A program made the position numbers and the translations under genes. From assembly GCA_027257055.1 (NCBI GenBank), contig JAPVLO010000054.1:2790001-2854000 (forward strand): a stretch of 64,000 bases of DNA, written 5' to 3'. The stretch comes from Cephalopachus bancanus (Eukaryota > Chordata > Mammalia > Primates > Tarsiidae). The notes beneath the pieces were generated by a model. That model ran no database searches and had not been told where the DNA came from. It was given only the letters and a program-made list of their open reading frames with translations. Positions 10,762 through 22,724 of the stretch are shown one piece after another. How positions within the stretch are numbered: position 1 is the first letter of the stretch; each line of letters starts with the position of its first letter.

Positions 10762-11049
10762 TTTATTTATTTATTTATTATTTAGTCAAAATCTGTCGCC
10801 CAGGATGGAGTGCGGCACAGTCACTTCAGCCTCCACCTGCTGGGCTCAGATGATTCTTCTGCCTCAGCCTTCCAAGTAGCTAGAACTACAGGTGTGCACC
10901 ATCACAGCTGGCTAATTTGTCTTGATTTATTGTAAAGATGAGGTCTCGCCAAGTTGCCCAGGCTGGTCTTGAACCCCTGGGCTCAGGAAATCCTCTTGCC
11001 TCCTCCTCCCAAAGTGCTGGGATTACAGGTGTGAGCCACCATGCCTGGT
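10762..11049 (-). mobile_element. Alu-type dimeric SINE
   Basis: Antisense dimer starting with a (TTTA)n tail remnant, then 'gtcgcccaggatggagtgc', 'tgctgggctcag', linker 'tgatttattgtaaagatgag' (the AATAAATCA linker reversed), and 'gtgagccaccatgcctgg'. Moderately diverged. Confidence 0.92.
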
Positions 11050-11852
11050 TTATTAGATGTTTTAATTAATATATTATTTGTCTCTGAAATGACTCCATTC
11101 TGAATGTTCTACAGATCCTTAGTAGTTGAGGAAAAGTCCTAGGTTAAAGTGGATCATGAAGTCATGAATGAACTCATAGAAAAAGTGGGCAGTTCCACAG
11201 ATGTACATATGCTTGTTGATTATTATCTAATATGGTTTTTATATATTCAATTTACCACAATTTTCCTGATAGTGAAGGATGAATGGAACTAATCACAATG
11301 TTGTATATATGTCTGAAGAAAAAGAGTCAAATCTTCCCTCTGACCAAGTTAAACAACCCCAGGCAAAATAGAAAACTTTTTTCCTGTGGTGTTCTAGAAA
11401 GACTATCTCAATTCAAGAAGGGATTCCTAGGGTAGAGATTTCAGTCACTGTAATGAGCTATTGAGTAATTAGAAAACAATAACAAAACATTAGCAGCACC
11501 ATGAAGCAAACCTCAATTTGCATACTCTGCCCTTATGGGAATCTTAAGTTACTATATTACTTTCTGGAGAGACTTAACCAAAAGACCAACTTCATATTGA
11601 ATGAGAGTAAAGAAAAATACAAAGAGAAGGTGATAAGAAGTACTTTCATCTTAAATTGTGCTTGCCACTTTGAAAAAAGCATTAATAAATTTTAGGAACC
11701 CAGCTTAGTTTCTCAGTACCACATGCCTTATTGTATATAGTGCTTGCTTGGGGGACCACAGCTCTCACTCTTAGCCATGAGTGGCAGGAAATTTAGCAAG
11801 CCACCAGCTTTTAAAATAAAATGTTTTAAAAAGGTTACACTTTTTAATGTAT

Positions 11853-11897
11853 AAGGAATAGGTTACACTTTTCATGACAAAGTGTAACCTATTCCTT
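11853..11897. repeat. Perfect 19-bp inverted repeat with 7-nt loop
   Basis: AAGGAATAGGTTACACTTT at 11853-11871 is followed by the loop TCATGAC and its exact reverse complement at 11879-11897. A partial direct copy, GGTTACACTTTTT, lies just upstream at 11833. No promoter, terminator or transposon context is visible. Confidence 0.97.
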
Positions 11898-12124
11898 GTA
11901 AGTGATAAATCATATATAATGTTATCAAGAGATCATAGGAAGAGTGTGGCAGTTACTAGTCCCTCTTGCTCTAAGTATTTATTCCTTTAACTGTCAACAA
12001 AGCTGTGTCTTTTGTTATCTAGATATTGACAACTATAGGCAACAAGTACATTCATTCTCAATCTAGATCCCTCCTCCCAGGTAATCTCATGTATCCAAAA
12101 TGTGCTGCAGATTTATCACTGAAA

Positions 12125-12528
12125 AATCAACCTAACCGCCCATCAGCCAATCAGTGGATAATGAAAATGTGGTATATATACACCATGGAATACTGTACAG
12201 CCATAAAAAAGAATGAAATCATGTCCTTTGCAACAACATGGATGGAGCTGGAGATTATCATCCTAAGGAAAGTGTCTCAAAAACAGAAAACCAAACACAG
12301 CATGTTCTCACTCATATGTGAGAGCTAAATGGTCACAAGTATGGGAATAACACACTGGGGACACAAAAAAGGGGAAGGAGAGAGAGAGAGAAGCAAAGGT
12401 TCAGAAATTACCTATGGGCACAGTGTTCACTATCTGGGGAATGGGCTACCTGAGACCTAGTCCCCACCACTACACAATATGTCCATGTAATGAATACACT
12501 TCTGTCTTGAATCTAAAATAAAAAACAT
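12125..12528 (+). pseudogene. L1 3' end: ORF2 C terminus and 3' UTR
   Basis: The plus strand encodes the last part of L1 ORF2p, including MWYIYTMEYCTAIKKNEI, SFATTWMELEIIILRKVSQK and a terminal FSLICES before the stop at about 12328. The 3' UTR follows ('ggacacaaaaaaggggaagg', 'acctatgggcacagtgttca') and ends in an A-rich tail. Everything upstream of the C terminus is missing, the usual 5' truncation of L1 insertions. The fragment has no activity. Confidence 0.93.
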
Positions 12529-12554
12529 AATTAAGAATAATTTTTTAAAAGTTA

Positions 12555-12760
12555 TAAAGCCTGTTGTGTATTTATAAGCTGTGTGCCTAGTACTGTCCTA
12601 GAAGTTTAACATATTTTACTTTCACATAGGTATTATTTATCTTTGATAGTTGAAGAAATTGAGGTTCAGAGAGATTAATTAACTAGGACTAGGTGACAAC
12701 TAGTCAACAATAATGCCAAGGAAAGAGGTAATGAGTCTAAAACTCTAAACCAAATGAATC
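12555..12760 (+). mobile_element. MIR SINE
   Basis: Sense MIR core: 'gtgtgcctagtactgtccta', 'gtattatttatctttgatag', 'gaagaaattgaggttcagag', 'attaattaactaggactagg'. Ancient and non-coding. Confidence 0.75.
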
Positions 12761-12789
12761 CAAAGCCTCTGTATGTTAACACATCGGAG

Positions 12790-14540
12790 TCTGTTAGAAT
12801 GTTGAGTGCTACCATTATTGCTTATTATTTAGAGATACTGCATGATTTGTTTCTCCCTCATACCTCTCTTCCCTAGCAGTGACTGACTGATTTAAAAGCA
12901 TTGCTGGCAATATTTCAACTTTTAAAAGGATAACCAAAAAAGACCATAGCAATCATGGAACCCTCCCCTTGGGAATTTTGAAATTAGCTCTAACATCCAA
13001 ACCTACTTTAACTGGGTCATATTTACAACTGAATCATTTTTTGTCTCCTTCAATGATGAAAAAAATTAATCTTTCACTAAATGAAGATATAAATCATACT
13101 GTCATTCTAATGTGTCAGAGATGTAAGCCAGACAATATAAAAATATATCTATTTTATAAGAATTTGGCATTGACTTCAGATCTGAATCACGATGTTTTCT
13201 TTTCAAATTTTAAAACTAAAAGGTGTTTTTGAATTCCTGGGGCAAGACTCCACCAAAAGTAAAGTCATCTTTCTTTTGAAAGCACTTAGAGACTTACATT
13301 TATAAGTGTGTGAATACACACTCCATTGCTGATGTCATGGTAAGCCGCTAAGTGCTTTTTGTCTATCTCTATTCAAGAGAAAGGAAATCTAAAATACTAA
13401 AGACATGATTGACAACCCAGTCTAATGCTAATGCAAAGCCACTCACAACTGTCAGAGTGCTTATACAGAAACAATTTCTACCTGCTTTAAAACTGACATG
13501 GATACTCATTTTGGTTCAATGTTCATTGAGCATAAATGGAAAGGCTTTTAGCCAGTTCAACATGTAAAGTATTTCTGCCCACTGACAGAGTACCCAACAC
13601 TGTCTAGCCTAAGGTAGATCTAGCTTTTGTAGGGCTTTGAAGTTTATCCAATTTGGAGGGCCTTCTTTGAGAAAAATAATACATCATTACTAGTATAAAA
13701 GTAGGCACTGTATTTTGCAAGGGCTTTGAGTTTAAGGTTTATTAGCTTTATAATAAATTGGCTTCTGTCTCCAAAGAAGATTCTCATTGTTTCTTCTTGA
13801 ATTCACCAATGATAAACATGGACCTGATTTGTTTGCAAAAGGCCTATTACAATTATTTTATGAGAGAATTATAATGAATCCAAGTAAACCAATTTAAGCC
13901 AATCAAAAGGACAATTTACATATTATTCAGAGTTCAATAATGGCAATCTACTTTTAGTGATTAAATACAATATGTATTCATTCTTATTTGTATCATACTC
14001 AGCATTCTAAGATACCCATTAAGAATGCAGCACCATATAGGTAAGTTTACAGGGTAGTTAATGATGTATTTGCTAGGCAAGGGGAAAAATTAAAAAGACG
14101 GCTCAGGCTTTGTTTACTGTTCTTTGCAGTTGTTTATAAAACAGGATGCAAGACAGATGAAGAGATATAAAATTGACTCATTTTAATCAAGATGTTAGGA
14201 CTTTTTCTAAGTAAATGAGTCCAGAGTAGTATCTCTGAACATCTCCTAGAGATTCCAGGTTAATCAGAGTTCCCTACAAATTAGGGAAATGAGACAATTA
14301 TCTACACTGTTAAAGTCTTAAGAATACTACTTTCATCTTAAGATTCTCAAGTCAGGCAATGTGCTTTTAAAGCTGTATTACAAATTATTTCCTTTGTTTT
14401 CCCACTATGTTTGGTACATGTGGACACAATTGAGTTTAGACTCTTGCTCCCCTCAACTCTAAAGAACAAGACTTTGAATTAAAAGAGGAAAACCATCATG
14501 ATACAATTAGAAAAACACTGGAGTAGCTAAAAAAATCAAA
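12790..14540. other. Repeat-poor stretch without recognised genes
   Basis: No interspersed repeat or gene recognised. The longest ORF (about 87 codons at 12969) has no domain or compositional support. 13800-14060 has AT-rich, non-repetitive text with homeodomain-like ATTA cores and might be conserved non-coding DNA. Confidence 0.4.
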
Positions 14541-14548
14541 ACCTAGTC

Positions 14549-14730
14549 CAGTGGTTCTCAAGCTACAGAGCATATCAGAATGACTGGGAGGGCTTGTTAA
14601 AATACAGATTGCTGGACCTGATCCCAGAGTTTTAGTAAGTCTGGGGCATTGGCCCCAAGAATCCGCATTTCTATAGTATTCCTAGATGATACTGATGCTA
14701 CAGAAACCACACTTTAAGAACAGAAATGTT
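14549..14730 (+). mobile_element. MER5A-type hAT (Charlie) non-autonomous DNA transposon
   Basis: Starts CAGTGGTTCTCAAGC, continues 'gagggcttgttaaaatacag', 'attgctggacctgatcccag', 'agtctggggcattggcccca', 'gatactgatgctac', and ends 'ccacactttaagaac', the terminal inverted repeat. A SINE has inserted in its last bases at 14731. Upstream ACCTAGTC and downstream AACTAGGTC are a plausible decayed 8-bp target duplication. Confidence 0.93.
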
Positions 14731-15040
14731 GCTGGACTTGGTGGCTCAGCATCCCAGCACTTTGGGAGGCTGAGGTGAGTGGATTGCCTGAGCCCGCGGG
14801 TTCGAGACCCGCACAGGCAACTTGGTGAGACCTCACCTCTACAATAAATCAAAAATTAGCCAGGTGTGGTAGCGCGCGCCTGTAGTTCTGGCTACTTGGA
14901 AGGCTGAGGTGGAAGGATCGCCGGAGCCCAGCAGGTCGAGGCTGCGGTGGCCGGGAGCGGCCACTGCACTCCAGTCTGGGCGACAGAGTGAGAATCCAAC
15001 TCAAAAAAAAAAAAAAAGAAAGAAAAGAAAAGAAAAGAAC
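14731..15040 (+). mobile_element. Alu-type dimeric SINE inserted in the end of MER5A
   Basis: Lineage-specific dimer with a deletion just after the A box (GGCTCAGCATCCC). The GCGGG-TTCGAGA-CCCGC hairpin at 14796-14812, the AATAAATCAAAAA linker and CTCCAACTC-like end (AATCCAACTC) are followed by an A-rich (AAAAG)n tail. AAGAACAGAAA precedes the insertion and recurs after the tail as the target-site duplication, which includes the terminal bases of MER5A. Confidence 0.94.
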
Positions 15041-15054
15041 AGAAACATTGAACT

Positions 15055-15135
15055 AGGTCACTGTGTGGTTTTATTTCCTCATCTGTAAATGAGGATGTTG
15101 ACCTGGATGATGTCTCAGGCATCTTTCAGCATTAA
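15055..15135 (-). mobile_element. MIR/MIR3-like fragment
   Basis: 'tttatttcctcatctgtaaa' followed by 'gaggatgttgacctggatga' resembles the antisense core of MIR3-type SINEs. Short and diverged. Confidence 0.5.
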
Positions 15136-15139
15136 ACAC

Positions 15140-16370
15140 TTCATTGTTCCTTGATTCCAACGTACAGTTTAGACTCAGACTCAGAAGTCCCATTCTTTTG
15201 TGTTCTATTACATTTCTCCAGTGCACTCAGTAAAATATGGAAAGCCAGTTAGTCTTAAACTCTGATTTCCTTTTGCAGCTTTGTAAGAACAATCCCTAAA
15301 GCGCTCTAATATATTTTTTATCGATTGAAAGACTCAATATAAATGCAAAATATCACATGGCACAGTGTTTGACTGACATAATGATTTCTGAAAGACAGCT
15401 CAGATTTTCAGAAATAAAGGATTGTCAGGAAAGATTAAAAATATGTTTTACTCAGAAATCTACAAAAGTTAAAATGGAACCATAAATAAAGCAAATTGCT
15501 TTTGAAAAAATATAATGTTGTGTGTTCAAATGTGGCAGCCACATATTGCTTTATACTGCTCTTTTGCTAGAAAACAACAAATGCCAAATGATGACATCCC
15601 CCCCTCAATCTTCTCTTTCTCCCTCCACCCTCACAATATTTCTTATGCTTTTCAGCAAGCAGATATGAAGTTTTATGCCTGTAGTTTTCTCGGGGCTTGC
15701 AGTGCATACCAAGATGGTTTGAACATCTGAAAGGTGAATACTCCACAGTAACACATCTTATCATGCAGCTCTGATTAGATAAATACCAGTGGAAAGTCCA
15801 AATGTGCTGTACAGAAAGTAAGAAATCTTCCCCCATTATAAATTACAATCTTTATCTCAACTATGCCTTTTTTAAAGAACATTTTATATTCCCCAAGTAG
15901 ATGTCAAACAGAAACCTCCCACATCAGTTTGTTCTCATTATTTTCCATTTTCCACATGAGTTTCAGATTTCTACCTGCCAATGCCCAAGAACTCATGAAA
16001 ATGTCCTCCTGTTTCTGTGAAATGGGCTGCCACCACCTCACACAAAACATCCTTCCTTTCTTTCCCATAGGCACATTCTTTGATATAACATCAATATCAC
16101 TTTATGTAGACATAACACTTGGCCATTCTCTCACCCTCTTCACCAATGGCATCTCATTAAATTCTAAGAACAAGCCAATGAGATAGTCAAGCCAAATATT
16201 ATTAATCCTATCTTACTGATAAGAAAATCAAAATGTTGTGATAGTAATACGCTTTAGAAATTAAATACAGGATTCGCCTACTAATTCAGTGTTGCTGAGA
16301 AAATAAAATTGTTTAGAAAATAAACAATTTTCTAAAAATGAGAATTAGAACAATGATTTTGATAATAATT
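15140..16370. other. Unannotated stretch
   Basis: No repeat family or gene recognised. Overlapping ORFs on both strands around 15515-16186 (up to 107 codons) lack recognisable domains and have no supporting splice or promoter context. Confidence 0.35.
16306..16330. repeat. Short perfect inverted repeat
   Basis: AAATTGTTTA, loop GAAAA, TAAACAATTT. AT-rich, so it may be coincidental. Confidence 0.8.
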
Positions 16371-16374
16371 ATTT

Positions 16375-16585
16375 TAATAGCAGCTGACATTGATTGAGGA
16401 TTGCTATATGGCAGGTGCATACACACTAAGCCTAACAACAAACCTAATTATTTAGGTGACTATTATTTCCATTTTATAGGACAGCAAGTCAAGTGCAGAG
16501 AATTGAAGTAACATGCCTAAGAGCACATACTATTAAGCAGTAGAGCCAGATTTGAACTCAGGCAATCTCACCATAGAACTTGAAC
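16375..16585 (+). mobile_element. MIR SINE
   Basis: Sense MIR: 'agcagctgacattgattgag', 'ttgctatatggcaggtgc', 'attatttccattttatagga', 'catgcctaagagcaca', 'gccagatttgaactcaggca'. Nearly the full MIR core and tRNA-related parts are present. Confidence 0.93.
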
Positions 16586-17015
16586 TAGGGCAAAAAATTA
16601 GAGGCATAATTCTAATTTATAAATATATAACAAAAACAGAAATGTGCATGCAGTTCTGCAATGCTTCAGATCCAGACTTCGGTGGGTTCAAGTTCTATGA
16701 GGAATCTACCCAATGTTCAAGCTAAATAGGGGCTGTAGGATAGCTACTGTAAAAGCTACTGTAAACAATGACAAAGTTTGATAAAAAGAAGCGATCTGAT
16801 TTCTTTTGTCGGGTTTCATTTTTAATTCCCATTCATCAATTTTGGGAAGATGTGCAAACCACAGTCTATTTTCAAGATAATCAAGTTTTTTGTTTTGTTC
16901 TCTAAAACATCTTCTAAAATAGGGACTCAAGAAAAAAAATTCAACAGGTCAAGTAAAAATAATGTAAATATGTAACTTGTACCAGCAATGAAATAAACAC
17001 ATAAACATATATATA

Positions 17016-17262
17016 CAGTTGACACTTTAACTGTGCAGTTCAAACACAGCTTTAAACTGCACAGATCCATTTATTCATAGATCTTCTTCTGCTTCTGCCA
17101 TCCCTGAAACAGCAAGCACAATCCTCCTATTCCTTCTCTTCTTTAATTTATTCAATGTGAAGAAAAGCAGGATGAAGATTTTCATGATGATCTACTTGGG
17201 CTTAAAATGAACAGTAAAAATATTTTCTCTTCCATAAGATTTTTTTCCTCTTCCTTAAGTTA

Positions 17263-17293
<31 letters not shown>

Positions 17294-17802
17294 GAGACAG
17301 TGTCTTACTCTGTTGCCCAGGCTGGAGTGCAGTGCCACACTTATGGCTGCCGCAGCCTCAACTTGCTGGGCTCAGGTGATCTTTTTGCCTCAGTCTTCCA
17401 AGTATCTGGAACCACAGGCATGTGCCACCACACCCGGGCTAAGTTTTTACTTATTGTAGAGATGAGGTCTCACCATGTTGCTCAGGCTGGTCTCAAACCC
17501 CTGGACTCAGGCAATCCTCTTGCCTTTGTCTCCCAAAGTGCTGGGAATCTGCCGTTATGATGTTTTAACAACATTTTCTTTTCTCTAGCTTACTTTATTG
17601 TGAGAATAAAATGTATAATACACATAGCATACAAATACATGTTAATCGACTTTTTGTTGGCAAGACTTTTCATTGGCCTGGCTTCTAGTCAACAGTAAGT
17701 TATTAGCAGTTAAGTGTGGGAGATTCAAAAGTTATACATGGATTTTCAACTTCATGGGAGGCTAGTTTCCCTAAACTTCATGTCATTCAATAGTCAGATG
17801 TA
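17016..17802. mobile_element. Tigger-type (mariner-like) non-autonomous DNA transposon with nested SINE
   Basis: Left end TACAGTTGACACTTTAA and right end TTCAATAGTCAGATGTA form decayed terminal inverted repeats. Internal text ('cctgaaacagcaagcacaat', 'attcaatgtgaagaaaagca', 'ctagcttactttattgtgag', 'tgttaatcgactttttg') follows the order of a widespread primate Tigger-derived repeat of about 430-500 bp. The roughly 290 bp SINE at 17262 accounts for the extra length. No transposase is encoded. Confidence 0.85.
17262..17548 (-). mobile_element. Alu-type SINE nested in the Tigger element
   Basis: Antisense dimer beginning with a (TTTA)n tail, then 'tgttgcccaggctggagtgc', 'ttgctgggctcagg', the linker 'tttacttattgtagagatga' and 'cccaaagtgctggga'. 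The 5' end is lost, because the usual start of the left monomer is missing. It post-dates the Tigger insertion. Confidence 0.92.
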
Positions 17803-18004
17803 TATGTATACATACATACTGTATCCTCTGTGTACCACATGCTTTTACATATATCCTAGTTTGGGTGGTTGTATCAGGATTAGAATCTTAGTTATAACAA
17901 CATATTCAAATTAATTCACTCAAGGGACCATCAAGATGTTCTAAAAAATAAAAGCTTCAGATGAGTAGTTGTCAATCAAAAATAGACCATACCAGCTAGT
18001 AGGA

Positions 18005-18185
18005 CTAGCTTACTAGGAACCAGGCAGAACTGTCAGTATTTATATACCTTATTTCATTTAGTACAACAGCCTCATCAGAGAGGGATGCATTTTTTAAATT
18101 AATAGCAAAAGAAATAAATCCAGAGAAATTACATAGTTTGCCCATTATTATGTTACTGTAGTTTGGTTGGTTCCTAAACTTCAAG
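18005..18185 (+). mobile_element. MIR SINE
   Basis: Sense MIR text: 'tatataccttatttcattta', 'acaacagcctcatcagag', 'gaaataaatccagagaaatt', 'acatagtttgcccatta'. Diverged. Confidence 0.7.
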
Positions 18186-18299
18186 CAGCTTTGTATGAAA
18201 CCTGTCTATTCTGTTTCCCAGTTTAGTGAGACTGACACAGTTCTATCACAACTCTTCTGATATAGGATTTTTCTTCCATAAATAACAGCACTTGATGAA

Positions 18300-18405
18300 T
18301 GCATTCTAACTTAGATTAAATAAGTGAAAGTATATACGGCACTCATTAACTGTGCCTAGTACATAGAAAGTATTTTACAAAGGGCATATATTGTTATCAC
18401 TACAT
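18300..18405 (-). mobile_element. MIR SINE fragment
   Basis: Antisense MIR 5' half: 'attaaataagtgaaagtata' then 'actgtgcctagtacatagaa' and 'agtattttacaaa'. Short and diverged. Confidence 0.55.
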
Positions 18406-18409
18406 TAGT

Positions 18410-20520
18410 TTTACAGTTTATCATCTAACCCAGCAGAGAAGGAGATATCCTGACTTGTCATTCATGTATTTAAGGAAGATAAATACTACAAAGTTGAGTA
18501 TTTTCTCCTGTGTTCTGGTGTCTTAGGAATCTAAGACAAAATATATCAAACATTCATTTATAAGAAGCCATCTTAGACAGACATGTTTTCTTAATTTTGC
18601 CACCTCATTTTGGCTTTCAGTTCCTACTGTCTTCCAGTCTTAGCCCACAGCAAGTGGTTATATCCTCCAAGTATTTGGTTTACTCCTGACATTAAAATCT
18701 GTATGGGGGTTTGGACAAGAAGAAAGAAAAAATTAAAACTCTTCTCAGTATAAGGGACTTAGGTACAGGGCTAGAAGTTTTTTAGCATTGTCAGTTGTTA
18801 GTACATTGTAACTCATTTCTGAATTCCACTATTTTATGTCCGTGACTGCAGATGGAGTTTGCTCAGACCACACCCAGCATGATCACTTCCCTACCCTTGC
18901 AATCACCACTTCTTACTACAACAAAATTCGTCTCATGCCCACATCCAAACCACCTTTTGTCATTACAATGTGACCAATAGTCTCCTAACTATCAGGTATA
19001 CTAGTATCTTGTAACCTTCTTTTTTTTTTCTTTTCAGTATATGGAATGTAAATCATAAAGCCAAGGTGTAATGATGCTGTCAGAAGTCTTATGCTGCTTA
19101 TCAAAAACAAAGCAATAGACAACTGGGATAGATCCTAACCAAAGGCCAAAATTTTGTGTTGAATACCTCAGTAAAGGTCTTTACATGAAAAAGATGGTTT
19201 TCACTGTATTATGTATAGTTAATTTTGCTAATACAATCAGATATGAAACTCTTAATCCTGATAAAATAAATTATGTTGGAAAACAAAACAAAAGCCTTAT
19301 ACTGCTCAGGGAGTTGGTTTATTTTGTTGTTTTGTATAGGGTGGAGGGACACTAAAAAGTTTTTGCTACCTGAAGTGAAGTCTTGACATTCAATACTTAC
19401 TATAAAGTTAAATGACTCCCTGTTACTGAAAAGTTAACAATTGTGAAAGTTAAGCTTATAACCGAACAAATATGAAGAAATATGACCCAAATTATTTTTT
19501 TATGAGCTCAACATGCGATGAATTGCTCCTCAGAGGGACAGTGAGTGCATGGGCTCCTCATTGATCAACTTAAGGAATAAATTATTTGCACTGAATATAT
19601 ATCTGAATCAGAAAAAACCTGCGAGTGCTATCTTAGTCCACTAATTAGGATAATATCCTCATTATTCACAAGAGGAGGGTGAAGATTGTTCAACAGAGGA
19701 AGGAAATAAAAGTACCTAAGTCCACTTCCCAACACTTTCCAACTCTAGTATAGTAGCTCTTAGGAAGACAAGATATGACTCAGCTTCCCATCGAAATTAC
19801 ATATTCTCTTTCCAGATTAGCAACCATTGGCATTTTTCCATCAAAAGGGAAGAAAACTCTCTGATGGTGATGCTGCCAATAAGCTGAAAGGCCAGAAAAC
19901 AGCTCAGAAAACCTTTCTCTGTCAACCTTAGTGTCCAATATTTGCCAGTCCCGGAAAAGCTTTCAATGAAATGCTTTAAGACATCAGTGTAGTTTTCAAA
20001 AATAATCAGTTAATTGAATTTATCACTTTATCTGGCTAAATCTTGTCATATAAAACTCTTAGCTTCTTCTTTAGGAGGATGTACCTTGCCAAGTAAAAAC
20101 TCCTGAATGCTCCGATGTATAAAATGTAACCTAACAACTTAAATGATGCTGGAAGTGAGCCCTTGCTTACTCAGAAAAGTGTCCAGGAAGGCAGATGGGC
20201 TTGGATAGGGAAAGGTCCCAGGGACCCATACTCAGCAGCTTGACAATGATCCCAGGAGGTTTTTTGTTTTTGTTTTTTTCCTTCTTTTTTTGTTTTTGGT
20301 GCCGCATGTGTGAGCATGGAAAAGTGGCTCATTTCTCTCACTCCAAACATCAGCCTACTAAATGATGTCATACTTATAGTGAGTAGGGAGGGGTGTATAC
20401 ATGCCAAAAAAAAAAAAAAAAAAGAACAGAATGGCAAGTTTTACTTCAAGCAGAAAACTTTAAAAATTAAGTGGGATTCAATTTGATTTATACAACTCTT
20501 TCTTCAAGTTGCCTTATATA
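18410..20520. other. Unannotated stretch
   Basis: No convincing element or gene. 18840-19010 has L2-like wording ('ccaatagtctcctaact') but is too decayed to call. A poly-A run lies at 20407-20423. Confidence 0.35.
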
Positions 20521-20529
20521 GTTTCTGAT

Positions 20530-20690
20530 TTTTTCAGCTTTATTGATATAAAATTAACAAATAAAAATTGTACATATTTAAGATGTACAAATTGACATTC
20601 TGATACATGTACACATTATGAAATAACCACAATAAGTTAATTACTACATTATCACCTCTCATAGTTACCATTTTATTTTGTATGGATGTG
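20530..20690 (-). mobile_element. Old L1M 3' UTR fragment, antisense
   Basis: 'tttcagctttattgatataa', 'aattgtacatatttaagatg', 'tacaaattgacattctgata', 'attatcacctctcatagtta' is the antisense of the common L1M 3' end. The element's sense strand would end in an AATAAAGCTGAAAA-like tail. Confidence 0.85.
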
Positions 20691-20839
20691 TGTGTATTTT
20701 GAGAACATTACGATCTATTCTCTAATTTTTTTTTGTCTTCCCAAAGGAGTGGTTTTTACTATACTGATGTGAGAAATTATATCAGAAGAAGAATAATGAG
20801 TGACCTCAGGACAATGCCTGCTTCCTAATCCTACACCTT

Positions 20840-21165
20840 TGCTTACAGAATTGGTTTCACAAATGCCATCTCCCCTTATCTATCAGTTTCCAAATCCTAC
20901 TCATCCTTATGTTCTACACTGGGAATATCATCACCCAGTCTCACCCTTCAACATGCTGCTGACGTTCAATGCATGATGGCCATCCTGGCCTCTTTGCTGT
21001 TCCTTCATCCAGTGAAACATTTTCTTCCTCAGAGCTTTTGGTCCTTGAGTTCTCTCTGCTGGCAATGTTTTTTCACCCATAGCCAGCTCTTTACAATTTC
21101 ATTTTCTGTGTGAATGACACCTTCTCAGAAACCCCTTCACTAACTTACCTGCCCAGCTCAATCCC
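20840..21165 (+). mobile_element. L2 LINE fragment
   Basis: Text follows the L2 order: 'catcctggcctctttgctgt', 'ttctctctgctggcaatgtt', 'gaatgacaccttctcagaaa', 'ccccttcactaacttacctg'. Ancient; no ORF. Confidence 0.75.
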
Positions 21166-21924
21166 ATTGCACTGCTGCCACTAAGAAAAAGTCTGTGAAA
21201 CTATTGACAACAGTTTTTGGAAAATCACACTTAAGTTGAAACCAATCCATAAGTGGCAGGCCCAGAAGACAAGGAGGACATAGGTCCTGGGTACATGTAC
21301 TTGTGCCTCTCATAAGCATGCCTGAAGTTAGCATTACCAAAGGACTTTTCAGTTACATTAGCAATTATGTTTCCTTTAGTTTTTATATTAATCTGAATCA
21401 GGTTTTATATTATGGATACCAAAGCTGTCATACAGCTTGTCAAACCAGTATTTAATGATGAGTTACTGTCACTGTAAGAAGATAGAAAGAGAACTACCTT
21501 AGAATAAAAGAAAAAAGTCATAGTAACAAGGTTGATCTCTGAATAAAGTTTCTTTCTTTCCATTTCTTCCTTTAACCTCTGCCCTAGTGTGGATACTGGT
21601 GGATCAACGAATGGAGACAGGGTGGTGGCAGTGACAGAACATGGAGGCTTGGAGTTTCGTAATACTGAGAGATAAAAGGTCTTTGTAAAAGCCTTTCTCT
21701 TGGCCTAAATATTACCTAACTTTAATGTCTGGAAGGTACCATGTGGGCTATAACCTTGCCCAAGATTTAGCTAGCCAAATCAACTTTGCCTCTTGTATCT
21801 TTCATACTGAATGCAAAGGGCAGTTTCATAAAAAATAAGAAATCCCCCTGGAGTGCCACTTAGAGTAGTTCATTAAAGATAAAATACAGTGGAAAAATAA
21901 GGAAAAGTATTTTCTTTCTTTTTA

Positions 21925-22115
21925 AAATATTTTTTTCTTTTAAAGGTGTGTGGTACAACTCAGGATTAGGTATACAAGTGGTCTTCATACAGGTGAAGTT
22001 TGGGTCTCATTTTGGCCCCCACTTTGCCTGGTTTGAGATTATGCACCCTTATTGATGATATATGACCCCCCCTCCCCTGGCAGTGTCCTACTACTGCCAA
22101 TCCTTTTCTTATAGT
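21925..22115 (-). mobile_element. L1 3' UTR fragment, antisense
   Basis: T-rich start, then 'ggattaggtatacaagtgg' and 'caggtgaagtttgggtctca', homologous to 1190-1345. It belongs to the same 5'-truncated L1 3' ends as 50116-50330. Confidence 0.6.
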
Positions 22116-22139
22116 GAAAAAATATTTTCAAAAATCTAA

Positions 22140-22310
22140 ACTCACTGTGTATATAAACTACTAGGATGCAAGTTCCATTACATCAGTGGATTTTGTGAAT
22201 GTTGCCCACAGCTTGGTTTTTGACATTCAGAGCAGTGTCTGGAACATACAGGCACTCAAAATGTTTGCTCAATAAATCCATGGATGCGTAAATAGAAAAG
22301 AAAGGAACTG
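22140..22310 (+). mobile_element. L2 LINE 3' end
   Basis: 'actactaggatgcaagttcc', 'cagagcagtgtctggaacat', 'ctcaaaatgtttgctcaata' then 'aatccatggatg' is the classic L2 3' end. It is diverged and non-coding. Confidence 0.8.
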
Positions 22311-22724
22311 TTTGGGCTAGGGCTTAGGAGATCTTTGCTGCAGGCAGGCCCATTTAACTTGCAGCTTTGTGGGTCTGTGCATTTCCTAACATCTGCACAG
22401 TGAGAAACTGGACCAGATGGTCTCTATGTTCTACCTTTGATATACCATGATTCACGTGCCAAGTCTCATACCCGGAGAGAGAAATTTCTAGGAATTGCCA
22501 GTCTGCCATAATTTCTCCCTCCTCAGGACTCAAAACTATATTTTCTACATTTGGCACCTAAGTATTACTTCTGGTATTATAGTGATAGCAATCATTATAT
22601 TAATTACTTTACCCTTTAATCTTTCATATATAGGTCTTGTCTTTCCAAGGAGTTCTTTCAGGAAGAAATTTGATATCTCTTTTTTCTTCTTAAATTTCTC
22701 CATTGCCAGACATATAATAAATAT

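Noticed and set aside
17207..17560. 117-codon ORF with a hydrophobic LFIYLFIYF stretch
   Set aside because: The hydrophobic part is the translated (TTTA)n SINE tail, not a membrane protein.
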